From Venturia oleaginea (lineage: Eukaryota > Ascomycota > Dothideomycetes > Venturiales > Venturiaceae), in the NCBI GenBank assembly GCA_013176395.1, contig JABMLP010000029.1, positions 455,162 through 519,161 of the forward strand: a stretch of 64,000 nt of DNA, written 5' to 3'. The position numbers and the translations under genes are program-made. Positions 34,879 through 46,811 of this stretch are shown here, one piece after another. The notes under the pieces were generated by a model. That model did no database searches. It worked only from the letters and a program-made list of their open reading frames with translations, and was not told the DNA's origin. Numbering within the stretch: the first letter of the stretch is position 1; the number at the start of each line of letters is the position of its first letter.

Positions 34879-35806
34879 ATTCCCCTAGATGGGACTACTT
34901 AAACATACTGCGCCGACTCGCACATACCAAGGTGAATCGATGTAAAATCCTTTTTACCATAGTCCGTCCACATTACTGATTGGACCTGGATATAAAATGA
35001 CCTTAAAAGGTATGAAGCTGCATCTCAAAATTAGCGAGTACTTAGTATAGAAGGACGCAGAGCTCCCCTCGTACTCCTATCTAGCCTATTACTCGATTAT
35101 AGGGTATGGCTATTGGCTAGGAATATCAGATTTCTCCAAGCCCTTTATATGGAGACCCTAAACTTCCCTTTTCTCCTCTCTGATATCAGCATGATGAAGA
35201 TGGTGTCGACACTGCTGACGCTGATGAAGATTTTGAATTCCCCATAATTGCTATCATCGTCGTAAGACATATGTATGCTGCCGATCTAGCTCGGGGCCTT
35301 TACGGTCAAACCAAAGACTACTTGCCCGCTGCTTTTTTCCACGGATCCTGATTTTTGTAGCAACCAAGGCACAAGATGTGATCCCGAGAATGCAGTGATA
35401 ACAAAGAAGATGAGTCCTATAGATTAATTTTACTATCACATCCACTTTCTTTCTCAACGAAAATGCTCTGTTACTCATGATAGCTCCTCCATCAGCTGAC
35501 TCGCAGATTGTCTTCCCACTCAGCAAGTGATCCCCATCCTACCTCAACATGAACGGGCAGTGGGCATCGTCTAATTCTCACTTCCTTTGAAGAATTGTGA
35601 TTAGTGGCATTCCACAATTCAACTCAACTTGGCTAACACGCTCGACTTACAGAAAATCGGCATTAAGTAGCCAGCTAATAGCAGTTGAAGTGTCGGTTTT
35701 GATGTACCACTGGTTTATTTCTGGGTGCTGGTCTCGGTCGTATGGCGAGGCCGGCGTTGATGCTGCCAGAGGGGCTACCTGTGGCTCGGTTCTCCTCCTT
35801 GCTCCT
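34879..35806. other. No supported gene
   Basis: This is non-coding DNA between the copia element and the RNase H relic. A 90-codon minus-strand frame at 35254 has no motif. Confidence 0.4.
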
Positions 35807-36382
35807 TTACAAGGCCTTGCGTCGAAGAGCTTTCTTCATTTCGCGTATTTGGTCATTCAGAGCGGCGTTGCACATTTTATCTGCCAGTGCAATCCCACTA
35901 TGTGTCCTTGGCACTTGACGATACCGAATCTCTGCCATCTTCTTCACCAGTGTCTGATGATGGTCCAATTGTAGAAGTAGATCTTGGTTTTGGACATCGA
36001 ATCCTCCATAGCTTTTCCACCCGTTCTCTTTCCAGGTGGCAATCCATTCACTCATAATGCGAACAGCGTATGTAGAATCTGAGTAAATGAAGATTGTACA
36101 ATCGGTTGAGAAGTAATCATCTGGGTCGTCATGGATCCAATCAATGAAGCTGGCAAGTACTTGTTTCAAGGCCAGAAGGATCGCGGTGAGCTTGGCTCGT
36201 TGATTTGTAGGTGCTGGTGATTCTGGCAGGATTTCGGTCAAACTGCCTTCGGGAATAGTTATGGCCTAGTGGTGAACCCATTCATTGCCTCCGCCGAATA
36301 GGACGGCAGTAGCAGCAATTGCGCCATGTTGACCGTTGCGCCTACAGGCGCCGTCGGCGTAGATTTTAATGGGAATAGACAT
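35807..36382 (-). pseudogene. RNase H1-domain gene relic
   Basis: From an ATG at 36382 the minus strand gives an RNase H fold: IKIYADGACRRNGQHGAIAA (first catalytic Asp), a TAG after EWVHH, then TNQRAKLTAILLALK, IYSDSTYAVRIMSEWI (catalytic Asp) and a C-terminal RTHSGIALADKMCNAA (last Asp). The helix-1 position that is normally Glu (QRAELTAI) is Lys here, which would remove a metal ligand. The nonsense codon and the Glu-to-Lys change both fit C-to-T or G-to-A transitions. It could be a captured cellular RNase H1-like gene. Proximity to the copia element that lacks RNase H is noted, but it is about 0.9 kb outside the LTR. Confidence 0.7.
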
Positions 36383-36886
36383 TGAGATTTGAAAGAAAAG
36401 TAATGGTAAAGCTGAGAATCGGAAATGGTGATGGTGTTAGTGCGACACCAGAATCACATAATGAGAGGTGCGAATTATTATAGATGGCCGAAAGTGCGGA
36501 AGTGGTGAGTAAAACTGCAATTTAACCACGGCGTTGCTTCCGGCGTGTAGCCCCTAAGATTCTGGGGTCGTCCGCCATTTTCACCTACTGAATTCGGGAG
36601 ATTGGTAACGCGGTCTTGACTCTGATTTGAGATATCCTAGTCCATATACATTCGAGATGCCATTTGCCGTTCAAAGCCTCCGTTGTCTGACTAGAATGGC
36701 GAATCTATGTTTATTAAATATTAAGAACACTAACAAATGGTTTCTCATTCTAAGGGAAAGCTCCATCCTCTCTCTACATTGCTCTTCTACCAATTACAAT
36801 CGTACCCATCATGGGTGCTTTGGTGCTGGTGGAATGATGTTATTGCGGCTGCCAGAATTCTCGCAGGCGGAATACTTTCAAAAATT
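36383..36886. other. No supported gene
   Basis: Short non-coding spacer. A plus-strand frame of 100 codons at 36627 has no motif. Confidence 0.35.
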
Positions 36887-37412
36887 TCATCCTCGTCGTT
36901 TCAACGCCAGCCAGAAGCTGTTGCAATAACTCTCATGGGCTGATATGTCCTCATGGGCTATCTCGTTCTCGTAGGCTATGTCGTCCTTTTGGGTCGTTTC
37001 GTTTTTGTGTTCTGCTTCTTCATTTTGAGCTGCCTTGTCCTCCAATGTCCATCTGATTTCATTTAAAGTAGCCAATCCTTGCGCATGTTCATCAAGATAC
37101 CGACGTTCTGTGTCATCAAGTAATTGCAAGAAGGCATCGATGTCACCAGCCTCGTGCGCCTTGAAAGCACGTTCTAATAACGCTGCACTCCTTTGTTGCA
37201 TAATCAAATTGAGTTGGCCACCTTGCGCGAAGAAATAATCGAGGAAGATCATCCATGTAGCTCAAAAAATCGTCCTGCAATAATCGAGAAGTATTGACGA
37301 TATGGTTTGGGCGTTTTGTTGGGATCCCGTAAAGAAACTGCATCAGTGTCTTTTTGAGTTCCTCGTCGCGATAACACATGTCGGCAGCTCTGACCTCCCA
37401 AGGCTCATCCAA
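36887..37412 (-). pseudogene. Frameshifted hypothetical gene
   Basis: Two minus-strand frames fit end to end as one protein if a single-base shift near 37240 is allowed. The upstream part reads YRDEELKKTLMQFLYG and LLQDDFLSYMDD, and the downstream part reads FLDYFFAQGGQLNLIMQQRS. The product continues through a helical ALLERAFKAHEAGDIDAFLQ and a charged tail rich in Glu, Asn and Lys. An upstream exon may exist beyond a GTAAGG..CACAG intron near 37480-37435. I do not recognise the family. Confidence 0.4.
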
Positions 37413-37726
37413 ATCGTTTTCGTGGTGCTGCTCTGTGGAACGTTAGCCTGAAATTCCTGTAACGGTATCCAGAGCCAGCCTTACTTATCACAACATGCAT
37501 TTTCACTTGCATAAAGTTGATCAGATTTTGCAACGGACAAGTAAGCGCCTCAGAATCCTTTCGTCTTGGGTTGATAGATAATACTTTTCCTCGGAAAGGT
37601 GATCAGAGAACCAATATATTATAGACAGCCTGAGTAAGCATTCATTGTCTAACAGCGCAGCCGCAGGTGTGTTGACGAGAACTCTGGACGGCCAGTTTTT
37701 TGAGTCTTAATGCCATACATCAAGAC

Positions 37727-38169
37727 TCATATATTTACCTGCCGTAAATCATATCCAAGATGCGGAAATTCCTCATCCACCACCGAAGCCTTGTATACTC
37801 TTGACAGAATATGCAGTTCGTCTTTGTCTAGTTTGGCATTTACTTGCTTCTTAGACGCCTCCCATATGAAATTGATAGATTCCTGGTATATTTGTCGATT
37901 TACTCGCATGATCTGCAGGTAGCTTGCTCTAAATTCATGCGAGTACCCACGTATCGATCAAAATCGGGTTCCTGTGTGCCGTTGGCACGCTCTTTCTGTA
38001 GCGCCCTGAAATCAGCCCAGTTGTGCTTGATTATAGCGTTGTACAATGGAAGCTTGATGATGTGTGGATGCGATCGTTTGTGGGAGGGTCGAATTGGACA
38101 GGAGTCTCTATCTGGCAGTAGGTATCCGAGAATTTGTAGTCTGAGTTCTGTAGGTATGGAGAGCAACAT
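37727..38169 (-). pseudogene. Frameshifted F-box/DUF-like hypothetical gene
   Basis: The start MLLSIPTELRLQILGYLLPD resembles the short N-terminal helix of many fungal F-box-like proteins ('LP.E.R..IY..LL'). The frame ends at 37900. The expected continuation, SYLQIMRVNRQIYQESINFI (the 'L..CRQI..E' block that usually follows), lies in another frame and overlaps the first by a few bases near 37905-37925. It continues to 37727. One indel or a missed small intron accounts for this. The region is too short to assign a role. Confidence 0.45.
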
Positions 38170-40314
38170 TGATTTCGCCTGTTGAAGGTCAAGATTAGAT
38201 ATCAACCAAGAATGCATTAGCATGGACCTCTGGACAACTATCATGGCCTTATGGCTCTCCTTTCGAATTGAAGAGAGGCGATAGAAGTTTTTCCATCGCA
38301 TGAAGATCACCGAGGAGCCAGTTGAGGTAACCAATGTGATGATGATGGTTGGGAGTCTGTTGATGATCGGAGAAAACGCATTGTCCAGCTCGGAGTCCGG
38401 GAAAAAGAAAACAGGCCGTGCGCAGCCTCGCTCAGCCTCGTCGTAGGAGTCATGGCAGTCAAGACAACTATCACCTTACAATACAAGATCTTCGGTTATG
38501 CTTTGACAATCTGATCATAAAAAAATTATCTTCAATACCTGTCTCTATTCAATCTCAATGTCTCATTGTTTTCCTACTCTTTCTTCCAGTCTTTGACCTC
38601 TGGTCAGGATTCCACGGTTATGGTTGATAAGAACAAGGGACATTGGCCGAGTGAATATAGTAGAGTTAATATCCATGGTTTCTTAAAAATATAGGTCAGA
38701 AGATTTTCTTGCTTTGGGAAGAATGAACCCCATGTCGCATTTATTTAGCTTAAAGGGAGGAAACGTCTATACCTATCTTCTGCGATGCATTCAATAAGGT
38801 AATACCCAGTGCCGTGTGTTCTTTAGGAGGTCAAAAATAACCCCCGATGGAGTTTTAATTGTAGAGTCAACTTATTTGGGTCCTCATCTTGTTCCTTTCG
38901 GCTAGAGATCGCGACTCTCCATCCACCATTCTCCATTCGAGGACATATTCGTAAATCCAGAATTCAATTCTCCATGCAGTTAAAATATTTAGCCGCCGCC
39001 GCCAATGCACCGATGTGTTTGTGGGAATTCAGAAGGTGCATTGAGAATATCAATAAATTCGAAGTTATTCGGGGGTACCCACGGTTCCTACGGCGGGATT
39101 CCAGGGTGGTTCGAGCAACTGCATTGTGTGCGACGTTGATTTTTTTTCGATTTACTCAATGCGATTAATTCTAGGTCCTGATTGGTTGAATACGATTAGC
39201 CGCGTTGGCAGGAACATTGTGTACATCGAGACGCTCCTTAGGTCGTCTGTTTGTTAGTATATATGTCGTTAGTCCTTCTCTCAAGGGGCGTAAGAAAGAC
39301 CTACTCGCCATTTTTTGGCTCTCTGACAAGATTAGACTACTTGCAATTATGGAGATTATTACCATCATCAACCTCCAGTCTCGTTTACGTCGTATTTAGG
39401 TAACCAACCCTTAACTTATTCTAGAGAACGTACTCAAGTCAAATTCTTCTGTAACGACTCAACCAACTGCACAACTTTCTCAAAGTCTAGTAGGATTGTG
39501 TACGTAAGAAATACGTCCTTGGGCTGGCCATTTATTATATAATAATAATAATCGGGGTTCACGTGGTATGTAATGGCGTATGTGCCGTGTGCCCACAATC
39601 TCTATCTACAATTGCAAAAACCCAACTCTCTGGGATAAAAAAGCCTTTCGTCACTTTCCAGACCGCGCCCCGTCCATGGACCGGCGCCGTCGAACTATGC
39701 CCCCCCTTTCACTACCCGATTCATCTATACTGTGGTCAGTATAAGACATCCTCCGATCCTGATGCTCTCAATCCTCTGTTCCGGGCCGGTGTTGTCCAGA
39801 TTCCGAGTTGGCCATTGTTGTTGTAAATCCAGGGTGCAGGATTTTTACATCACCAGGATTCAATATGCCAAGTATCGTGAGGACCCAAACATTTCGAGTC
39901 CAGGTGAGGGCACGACGCGCCCTGGTAACGCGCCGTTAATAAATAAACAACTTCCACCCCAATCTCTCCTCCCTCCTTCACCTCACAGCAATCTTCAGTC
40001 CACACCTCCTCTTCTCTCCTCAGTCCTCCTCAAGACCCTTATCGCACCTTCAGCTCTCCAACGCTTTCTCCTGGTTGGATGGAGTTCGTACTGATGAACG
40101 GTGTTTGTACCGTCCATGGTTCGGGAATTCCGCTCATTTCTCACTTCAGCTTCTCCACCTTCCCGTCTGTAGTCTCTGCTCGTCCCCCCTTCTACTCTGT
40201 GTCTTCTTACTCAACTCTCCCCACCAGGCGCGGCGCCGCGGAGAAGTTTGACCTGTCCTCCTTTTTTGCGTTGTTTGCCACGGTAATATAGGGCAGAATA
40301 TTATTGTCGAGCAT
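38170..40314. other. No supported gene; may include 3' part of the LINE
   Basis: AT-rich and motif-free on both strands, including 38.6-39.5 kb. The right end may be 3' UTR of the minus-strand LINE, but no clear tail is visible. Confidence 0.4.
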
Positions 40315-42002
40315 TCACCTAGCAGCAGCCTTGCACCCCTTGCTGGTATTGAGTGCCGTACGTATCGATGTTGTACCAGTTTCGCTCCTCAGATGGTCTC
40401 TATTGTATCTGGAGCAGAAGTCGAATACATGAATTAGTGTCTGGTGTCGCCATCCACACGCGCATTCCGGGGTTATCCCTGGCACATGTATAGCTGCCAG
40501 CCAGGACCGGAGTCCCAATACCTCTGTTCTCATCAAAATCACCGCTGTAGCTTCAAGTTTCGTGAGGCCATCGTACAGTCCCAGTGTCTCGTCCTCCCAC
40601 TCCTTATACCAAGTCGCACCGGCCTTGTTCCTTCTCTTCTCCTCTCACCTTGCCCTCCATATCTCCTCCAGCAGCGCGGAGATTTTGGAGGGCAGCCTAT
40701 ATTTATGCAGGTTTCCCCCCCCCCCTTCGAGCTCTTCTTTTCCTATTTTCGGCTCCCGGTTCCGCAGCGTCGGGCCTTCCTGTTGCAATATGGTGGTAAC
40801 ACCAACGGTTTTAAAGTCGTTTCAAAACCTGTTTGTTCTCACTCTTATTTGCTCGGCATCTCTGCGGTGTCAGAACCTACGTCAGTACACTCTCTTTGTA
40901 TAGATAGCCCTCATTTTCCACTCAGTTCGAGGGTTATGCAGTCACTCATTGAATTCATACTTTGTGTTGTTCCACTTCAGATACTTCCTCGCTCCCTTCT
41001 CGTCCTGGCAATGGCCCGTCTCTGGTTGTAGGGTCCCACTTCATGTGTAGGTCTCCCTAGCGTTGGTCTTGGTGACGGGAGGTTGGGGTTATTCCTAACG
41101 GTATGAATGGGACGTCGACCCGGTCTTGGCTCTGGCTCCGGTCCTCCATAGTATAAGTTGGGTAGCTCTGCGGGAGCATACTGAGGCATTTAGTTGGACT
41201 GCGTCTCCCGTAGTGCTAGTCTAGCAGCTCCCATCTCCGCCGGTGTCTCCGGTCGCCGGGGAAGTGCCCTGGGTCTTCCTCTCCTTCTTCTCCCCCTTGG
41301 TGGTGGGGAGACAGCCTCCATGTCTTTCCACATGAGTTCAACTGTGTGTTGTATCTCTTTTTCCACCGGGTGGTCCTTTACCGCTCCCACTCGTTCCAGG
41401 ACGAGCTGCTCCACGTATAGGTCCATCGGCTGGACCGACGTCTCCCTTTCCAGCGCAACAACGGGGGTTCGCCTATAGCCCTCGGTTACCTTTCTAAGGC
41501 AGTCCCTCTGGACTCTTGCCAATCGCTCCATGTGCGGTGCCCGCGTAATACCTCCAGCTCGGTCATTGCATCCCCACGCCTGAATCCCATATAGGAGGGT
41601 AGGTCTTACCACTGCTATATAAATGAGTCTGGACTTCCGCAATGATGGTCCAGATATTCCGGCTACCAGCCGCCCCATTGCTCCCATAGCTACCCTGGCC
41701 TTGCCGATGGCCCTGTTCATATGGGACTCCCAACTCAACGACGGATCGAACCAGACCCCGAGCATCCTGATCTCCTTCTTCATTACCTTGACTGGAGTCC
41801 CATCAACCACTACTGTAGATTCCATGTCCCCTGGCTGGGCCTCCGTCCGTTTGACCTGCTTGAATTGCATTAGTTGGTACTTTGTGGGGTTAAATATCGC
41901 CCCATGTCTCTTTGCCCAAGCGATACATCTGTCATGTGCAACGGTTAGTCTCCGGCAGTTATCTGCGGCCGATGCCCCCCAGGCAATCAAGTTTGTGTCC
42001 AT
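40315..42002 (-). mobile_element. 5'-truncated LINE (non-LTR retrotransposon)
   Basis: Minus-strand sequence encodes the C-terminal part of a fungal LINE ORF2. It starts at DTNLIAWGASAADN, the tail of the RT catalytic box, and goes on through RHGAIFNPTKYQLMQF, the thumb region MLGVWFDPSLSWESHM and RPTLLYGIQAWG, and an Arg-rich stretch. After a gap made by a solo LTR insertion it resumes at ATAVILMRTEVLGLRSWLAA and ends with the zinc-knuckle-like CACGWRHQTLIHVFDFC. The 5' end is cut at the RT active site, as expected of incomplete target-primed reverse transcription. RNase H was not seen. It is inactive. Confidence 0.8.
40781..40983 (+). mobile_element. Solo copia LTR, 203 bp, with 5-bp target duplication
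   Basis: The sequence TGTTGCAATATGGTGG..CCACTTCAGATA is the same LTR as that of the copia element at 29.8-34.9 kb but in the opposite orientation. CTTCC flanks it on both sides (40776-40780 and 40984-40988), a perfect target-site duplication. It interrupts the LINE, so the copia family was active after that LINE copy inserted. Confidence 0.92.
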
Positions 42003-45000
42003 TTATTATATATCTTTACGGTTCCCTATTTCATCTCTCAGCTGTGCTTACAATAGTATCATAGCAAGTTCCTTTCTTTATCGGGGATTGGTAGCCATGT
42101 GTAGCCACTTCAACCCTTGCCCTAGCTCCTTTCTTAGCCAAGTGTACTATAAGAATTACCTGCAACCCCAATTGTGAAAATAACGAGGAACTTATACATG
42201 ATAATACTATAGGGGCTATCGCTCTTCCACTTCATCCAAGCTCTAACCCTAATATTCCTACTTCGTCGAAGAAGATCTAAGAACAAAAATGTTTCAAGCG
42301 GGCATCTTTAGTTCTAATGATACTCAAAAAGTAATAATAACAACAGGATATATCATTACCTTTAAACCCAATTCTCTCAAGAAGTAATACTTCTTCCAAC
42401 CTGCTTTATTCCCTAGGCATAACAACATGTTTCATATACTTGCCAAAACTCCTATAAATGATTCTTCGCCGAACTCCCACAGTCCTGAACGTATTTTCAG
42501 TCTGTTAGATATCTCGCCGCGCCTAAAGAACGCAGAAGAAGAAGTTATATACCTCTCTTTCCCTTCCAGAGGTATCTCTTTTTGTACCCTTATTCGCTGC
42601 CTCCGATATCTATCTATTATCCTAGTCTAGCGAAGACCTTTTATACGCAGTACCACAGCTCCGGCTCTTCTATCCCCTTCCGGCTGCTGTGCCAGGGATC
42701 CATTGATATTGATCTCGACTTGAGGTTAATAAGCTGCTTTGCGTGGTAAGAAGGGGCAGAGAAATAGACCGAAGGGCATTTTTTGTAAGATATAAAATGT
42801 TGTCCTAACCCGAGATTAGAGAAGCGAGCAGAAGCTACAGTAGACCGAGCGCAGGGTAGTATATCGTATACTTATCGTTTAATAAAGTATCTCCGAGTAC
42901 TATTCAGTTTGTTAGTGTATATCAACTGGGAAACGAGCAAAGGAATACTCCGTGCCTTCGTTGCTACTAATTTATGCTATGATAATGCTGTCGAGAGAAC
43001 TCTAATAACGAAAACCATTCTTACGATTACTCTTCTTTCCACGCTTTTTCTTGCGCGCTGGAAGCACAACCTTCTTCACCTCCTCGTATGAACCATGAGA
43101 CGCTCGAGCAATTTAGAATTTACTCCAACTCGTGCCGTCCGCATGTGGGGGATTTGTCTGTCAGGAACTCTGATGCTATAACCAAGACCTAGATAAGGGG
43201 TTATATTCTACCCTCGTATCCACCAAGCCCCGATAACATCTCGGCAGAAGGCCGTCAAGTCCCGCGTCTACCCGTTTCCCCGCCGCTTTCGGGTAAAAAG
43301 TGGTAAGACTTCTTCAAACAAGAGTGGTATAAGAACGCCAGAAAATTAATTACTAAAAAGACAACGGAGAAAAAGAATGTTTACCTACCACGATTGTCAG
43401 CGCATCTCCTCGTTCCGTTCACGAATCTTTAATGAGAAATTGGTACGATCTTTTCGCCACTCCCTGGGTATTCTGACCTGAAGACTTACCATTTTCCCCA
43501 CAAATGACTTCCACTTACGATAACCAATCAACCGAGCAAATGGAAGTATCAATCCGGTCACCCTAATTGAACCAACCGCGCAAGTTATTGTGAAGAGATG
43601 GTGGTTCCTTGCCTAATACCGTACCCCAAGACCGCAGACGGTGGGTTTATATACCATCGACCTAATAACTAACCTCTTTTGGCGATGGAGTAGATTGAGC
43701 ACCAGCCACCCTCATTCCTTACCGTTCATGGTGCTGGTAAGGGTGGTACGTATAAAAGATCCATTTTTTCAAGGAATTTCAAAAAACAATGACAAATCAC
43801 AAATCATGAGTAACCCAGGTCTTGGCCTCGCCTCAGCATTTCCCACCTTTAGTCTTATCTTCATATTATCTCCTCTGGGTAAGGCGGAGGCATTGATACT
43901 CATCAACGATTTCGAGCTTGAAGGATGTGGGGTAGATTTTAGTGATGAACCCCTTCATCATCATCTCCATTTTATATCGACGACATTTCTTCCAGGCTCT
44001 TTTCATTTCCCATCACCGAAGCCTGATGTCTGACAATCAAGAATACTTTTTTGAGGTCTCGTTATATATCTGCAACCCAACCCAGACGTGTCGCACATCC
44101 TAAACATAGCGCTTAGGGTCTTTTCGATTCCATTTCGAAAGCTGGGAACGAGGTGTTTATATACTATATTACCCTCCGAACAAGCCTGCCACAGTACCTC
44201 GAGGGACCAGAAGTGAAGTAACGTCCGCACCGACTCTTTCCATTTCCTTCCTTGCTCTTTCTCTTTCTCTAACGTATAAAAGACTATTCAAATCTACTTT
44301 TGAGCAGCGAAAAAAACCACATGGTTCACTCCTTGTATGGCGCGAGGCGCCCTAGTCCGACCACAACTCCTGTCATAAAAACCTCGCCACCACTGTTCTT
44401 CCCGTGAAGTTCACTGGGTCAATACAAACTTGCTCACACCCTCATCTCCTATCCTGGACCATCAAGAATGCTTTGATGATGAAAACGAGCACCATCACCC
44501 TCACCTCGCCATGATATCATCTTCCACATCTAACGTCTCTAATCTACTTGGAAAGACTCATTAAAATGATTACATTCCGCGCAAAAAATACATCTTGCTG
44601 TTCAATCTGCCTCCACGAAACCAAAGCAACCACAAACATGTAAAGGTGATTTTTTGTAGATTGAACTTGGCGATTTTCTGAAGGCACAGGTGAGGATTAG
44701 AACATATAACACCAAGCGATACAATCTCATGCTTGAGATGACATAGCCATGGATACCCCCTTGATACAATGGTTGAAAGGGCGAACAGAGTTCCTCGTTC
44801 GTCCTCGTTCGTCCTCGGCGGTCCTTTTCCTCCTAATTGCCACAACCTGAACAGGATCGATAGCTAATTAAATAAACACTAGGCTATTTCAATGTTGAGA
44901 TATTCCGAGGTTCAAGGGGGGGAAATTGGTTGAGGAGCTCGAGAACCGACCGTTTTGTAGCCACTTGCACAAAGAGACAACTAGTCGCGAGCAATCGCAG

Positions 45001-45044
45001 TGCTAGTAAATTGGTATCTTATCCCTTCCTGATGTGAATCCATC
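42003..45044. other. Gene-free region of about 3 kb
   Basis: No gene, RNA or repeat can be supported. 42.2-43.6 kb is AT-leaning with short stop-interrupted frames, as expected of old mutated repeats. A 130-codon frame at 43641-44033 has no motif. The right end is the 3' flank of the minus-strand WW/FF-domain gene. Confidence 0.45.
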
Positions 45045-46811
45045 TTATCCCTCAACTTCCATCACCACTTCATTCCCTTCAGCAAGCTGCCTCCTCAGCC
45101 CATCGTTGTTTACCCTTCCCGCCCTCTCCAATTCTCTCTCTTGCTCTCTCAACCTCTCCCTCCCAAACGCAAGATCTTTACCCTGCCTCCTCTTCTCGTC
45201 CCTAACCCTTCTCTCCCTTTCCTCGAGTGCCTGTTCCCTACTCACCCTGTCTCTCTTCTTTGCCTGCTCGGCTTCTTCCTCTTCCGCCGTCAAACCTTCC
45301 GAAGGTGGCGGTGGCAGGGAAGAAATGAATGCTGAAATCATTGGATCCCGAGTCTTAGGCGGAAGAGAGATGTACTTTAGATTTGTCAAAAGAGGCCCTG
45401 GCAGTGCGTCTAAGCTCGTCGATCGATTGAGTAAAACCAGCGGTATCGATTTCAGCAATGTCGACAAATCCTTTTTTAACGTCTCCACGGGGAGCAAGAG
45501 ACGTTTCACATGTTCCCGATAAAGCTTTTCTTTCTCCTTGTCCGGTAATTTTTGATCCTTTAGCTCCGGTTCTTTCCTGTATTTTCGCTTGAATTCAGGC
45601 CAGTAGAGTTTAGTGCTCGCGTTCTCTGAAAGAAAGGCGAGATATGGTATCCGTGGGTCTGACTTCGCAATCTTTGCTTTCTGTTCTTTCAAATGTTGGA
45701 TTCTTTCTCGCGCCCATTCATCAAAACAACTTTGCCGTGATCGCATATTTGGGAGTGCAAGATAGCGATTATCTTCAATAATGGCACCGTCGTTAATGAT
45801 TTTGGTCCAGGGGTTGTAGGGGTTGATTCCGTAGTCGTCCAATAATTCGCGAAAGAGTGCCTCCGAATCTTCAATCGTAAGAGGAATGCCTTCTGCACCC
45901 TCCTCGTACTCCTCATCTTGCTCGAGTCCATATTCCCCTGGATCAAGGCCGTAGTCTTGTCCCATAGACGCCAGCTGGAAAGCGATATCGTCCTCGTTGA
46001 AATCCAGTGGTTCGTCCTGGCCCGGCTCCCCCGTCCGTTGCCGTTTCGAGGCACCTCCCTCGCCTTCTCCTTCGGAATCTGTGACTTCTTCGTACTCGGA
46101 TGAATCTTCTGCTTCCTCTTGCGCTTGAACAGGGATGATCGCCGGTCGCGTGGCTGCTCCAATGTCTCCAGAATGAAGCGCAACTTCAGGCTCCTCTTCA
46201 ATGTCACTCGGCTCACCGCGGTCTCTTCGCTCCTGCTTTTCTCGCTCTCGTCGATCAAATTCAACCGTGCCTTTCATAACATCTTCGGGGAATTTCCACA
46301 AGCTCTCTTTCGTCTCAGTGTTGTGCACAAATCTGCGACCCATCTTCGTTTTCACAAGAACCCATGGCTCGCATCCTGGGATCTTGTACTTGTGCTTTGG
46401 TTTATCATTGTCCGGCTTGCGCCTGTCTTGGAAATTGTTGTTTCCACCTCCTCCCCTCCCGCCATATTCACCTCTGGGATGCGAGTTGACATCATTGTGT
46501 GGTTGGAAAGGCGCGCTTTGATGATGAGAAAAGTTTTCGTATCCGCCTGGTGGACCATTTTGGTGTTGGAACTGGTTATTCGAGAAACCGCCCGCGAATT
46601 GCCCAGCGCCGTAGCTTGGTATGGGAGCAGCTGGTGCAGTCGGGGGTGAGAACTGCGGTTGCGGGCGCGTGTATGTAGACTGCTTCGTCTCTTTATTGTA
46701 GTAGTAGGTGTGACCTAAATCTGTCAGTGAGAGCTCTTTTGGTCTTGGAGCTGGGGATCTACCAGTGAGCGCTTTATGCTCAGTCCATCCGGCCGGGAGA
46801 GGAGTGGTCAT
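45045..46811 (-). CDS. dre4: WW/FF-domain protein, Dre4/Urn1-like splicing-associated factor
   Basis: Exons 46811-46763 and 46714-45045 give 572 residues. The 48-nt intron (GTAGAT..TTTAG) splits the first WW domain, and its removal gives LPAGWTEHKALTG|HTYYYNKETKQSTY. A Gly/Asn/Gln-rich linker follows, then a second WW-like module (EPWVLVKTKMGRRFVHN..ESLWKFP), an acidic region, and an FF domain (FRELLDDYGINPYNPWTKII..SCFDEWARERI). The tail is a long Glu/Arg-rich helix. S. pombe Dre4 and yeast Urn1 combine WW and FF domains and associate with spliceosomes, so a nuclear role in splicing or transcription coupling is likely. Start: MTTPLPAGW directly before the WW domain; an upstream in-frame Met would add 20 unlikely residues. 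It diverges from the proteasome gene. Ortholog naming is inferred. Confidence 0.88.
   Translation of the reverse strand: MTTPLPAGWTEHKALTGRSPAPRPKELSLTDLGHTYYYNKETKQSTYTRPQPQFSPPTAPAAPIPSYGAGQFAGGFSNNQFQHQNGPPGGYENFSHHQSAPFQPHNDVNSHPRGEYGGRGGGGNNNFQDRRKPDNDKPKHKYKIPGCEPWVLVKTKMGRRFVHNTETKESLWKFPEDVMKGTVEFDRREREKQERRDRGEPSDIEEEPEVALHSGDIGAATRPAIIPVQAQEEAEDSSEYEEVTDSEGEGEGGASKRQRTGEPGQDEPLDFNEDDIAFQLASMGQDYGLDPGEYGLEQDEEYEEGAEGIPLTIEDSEALFRELLDDYGINPYNPWTKIINDGAIIEDNRYLALPNMRSRQSCFDEWARERIQHLKEQKAKIAKSDPRIPYLAFLSENASTKLYWPEFKRKYRKEPELKDQKLPDKEKEKLYREHVKRLLLPVETLKKDLSTLLKSIPLVLLNRSTSLDALPGPLLTNLKYISLPPKTRDPMISAFISSLPPPPSEGLTAEEEEAEQAKKRDRVSREQALEERERRVRDEKRRQGKDLAFGRERLREQERELERAGRVNNDGLRRQLAEGNEVVMEVEG

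Noticed and set aside
41623..42177. 184-codon plus-strand frame
   Set aside because: Mostly antisense to the LINE RT sequence.
43641..44033. 130-codon plus-strand frame
   Set aside because: No motif; the hydrophobic part is internal and the region otherwise looks non-coding.
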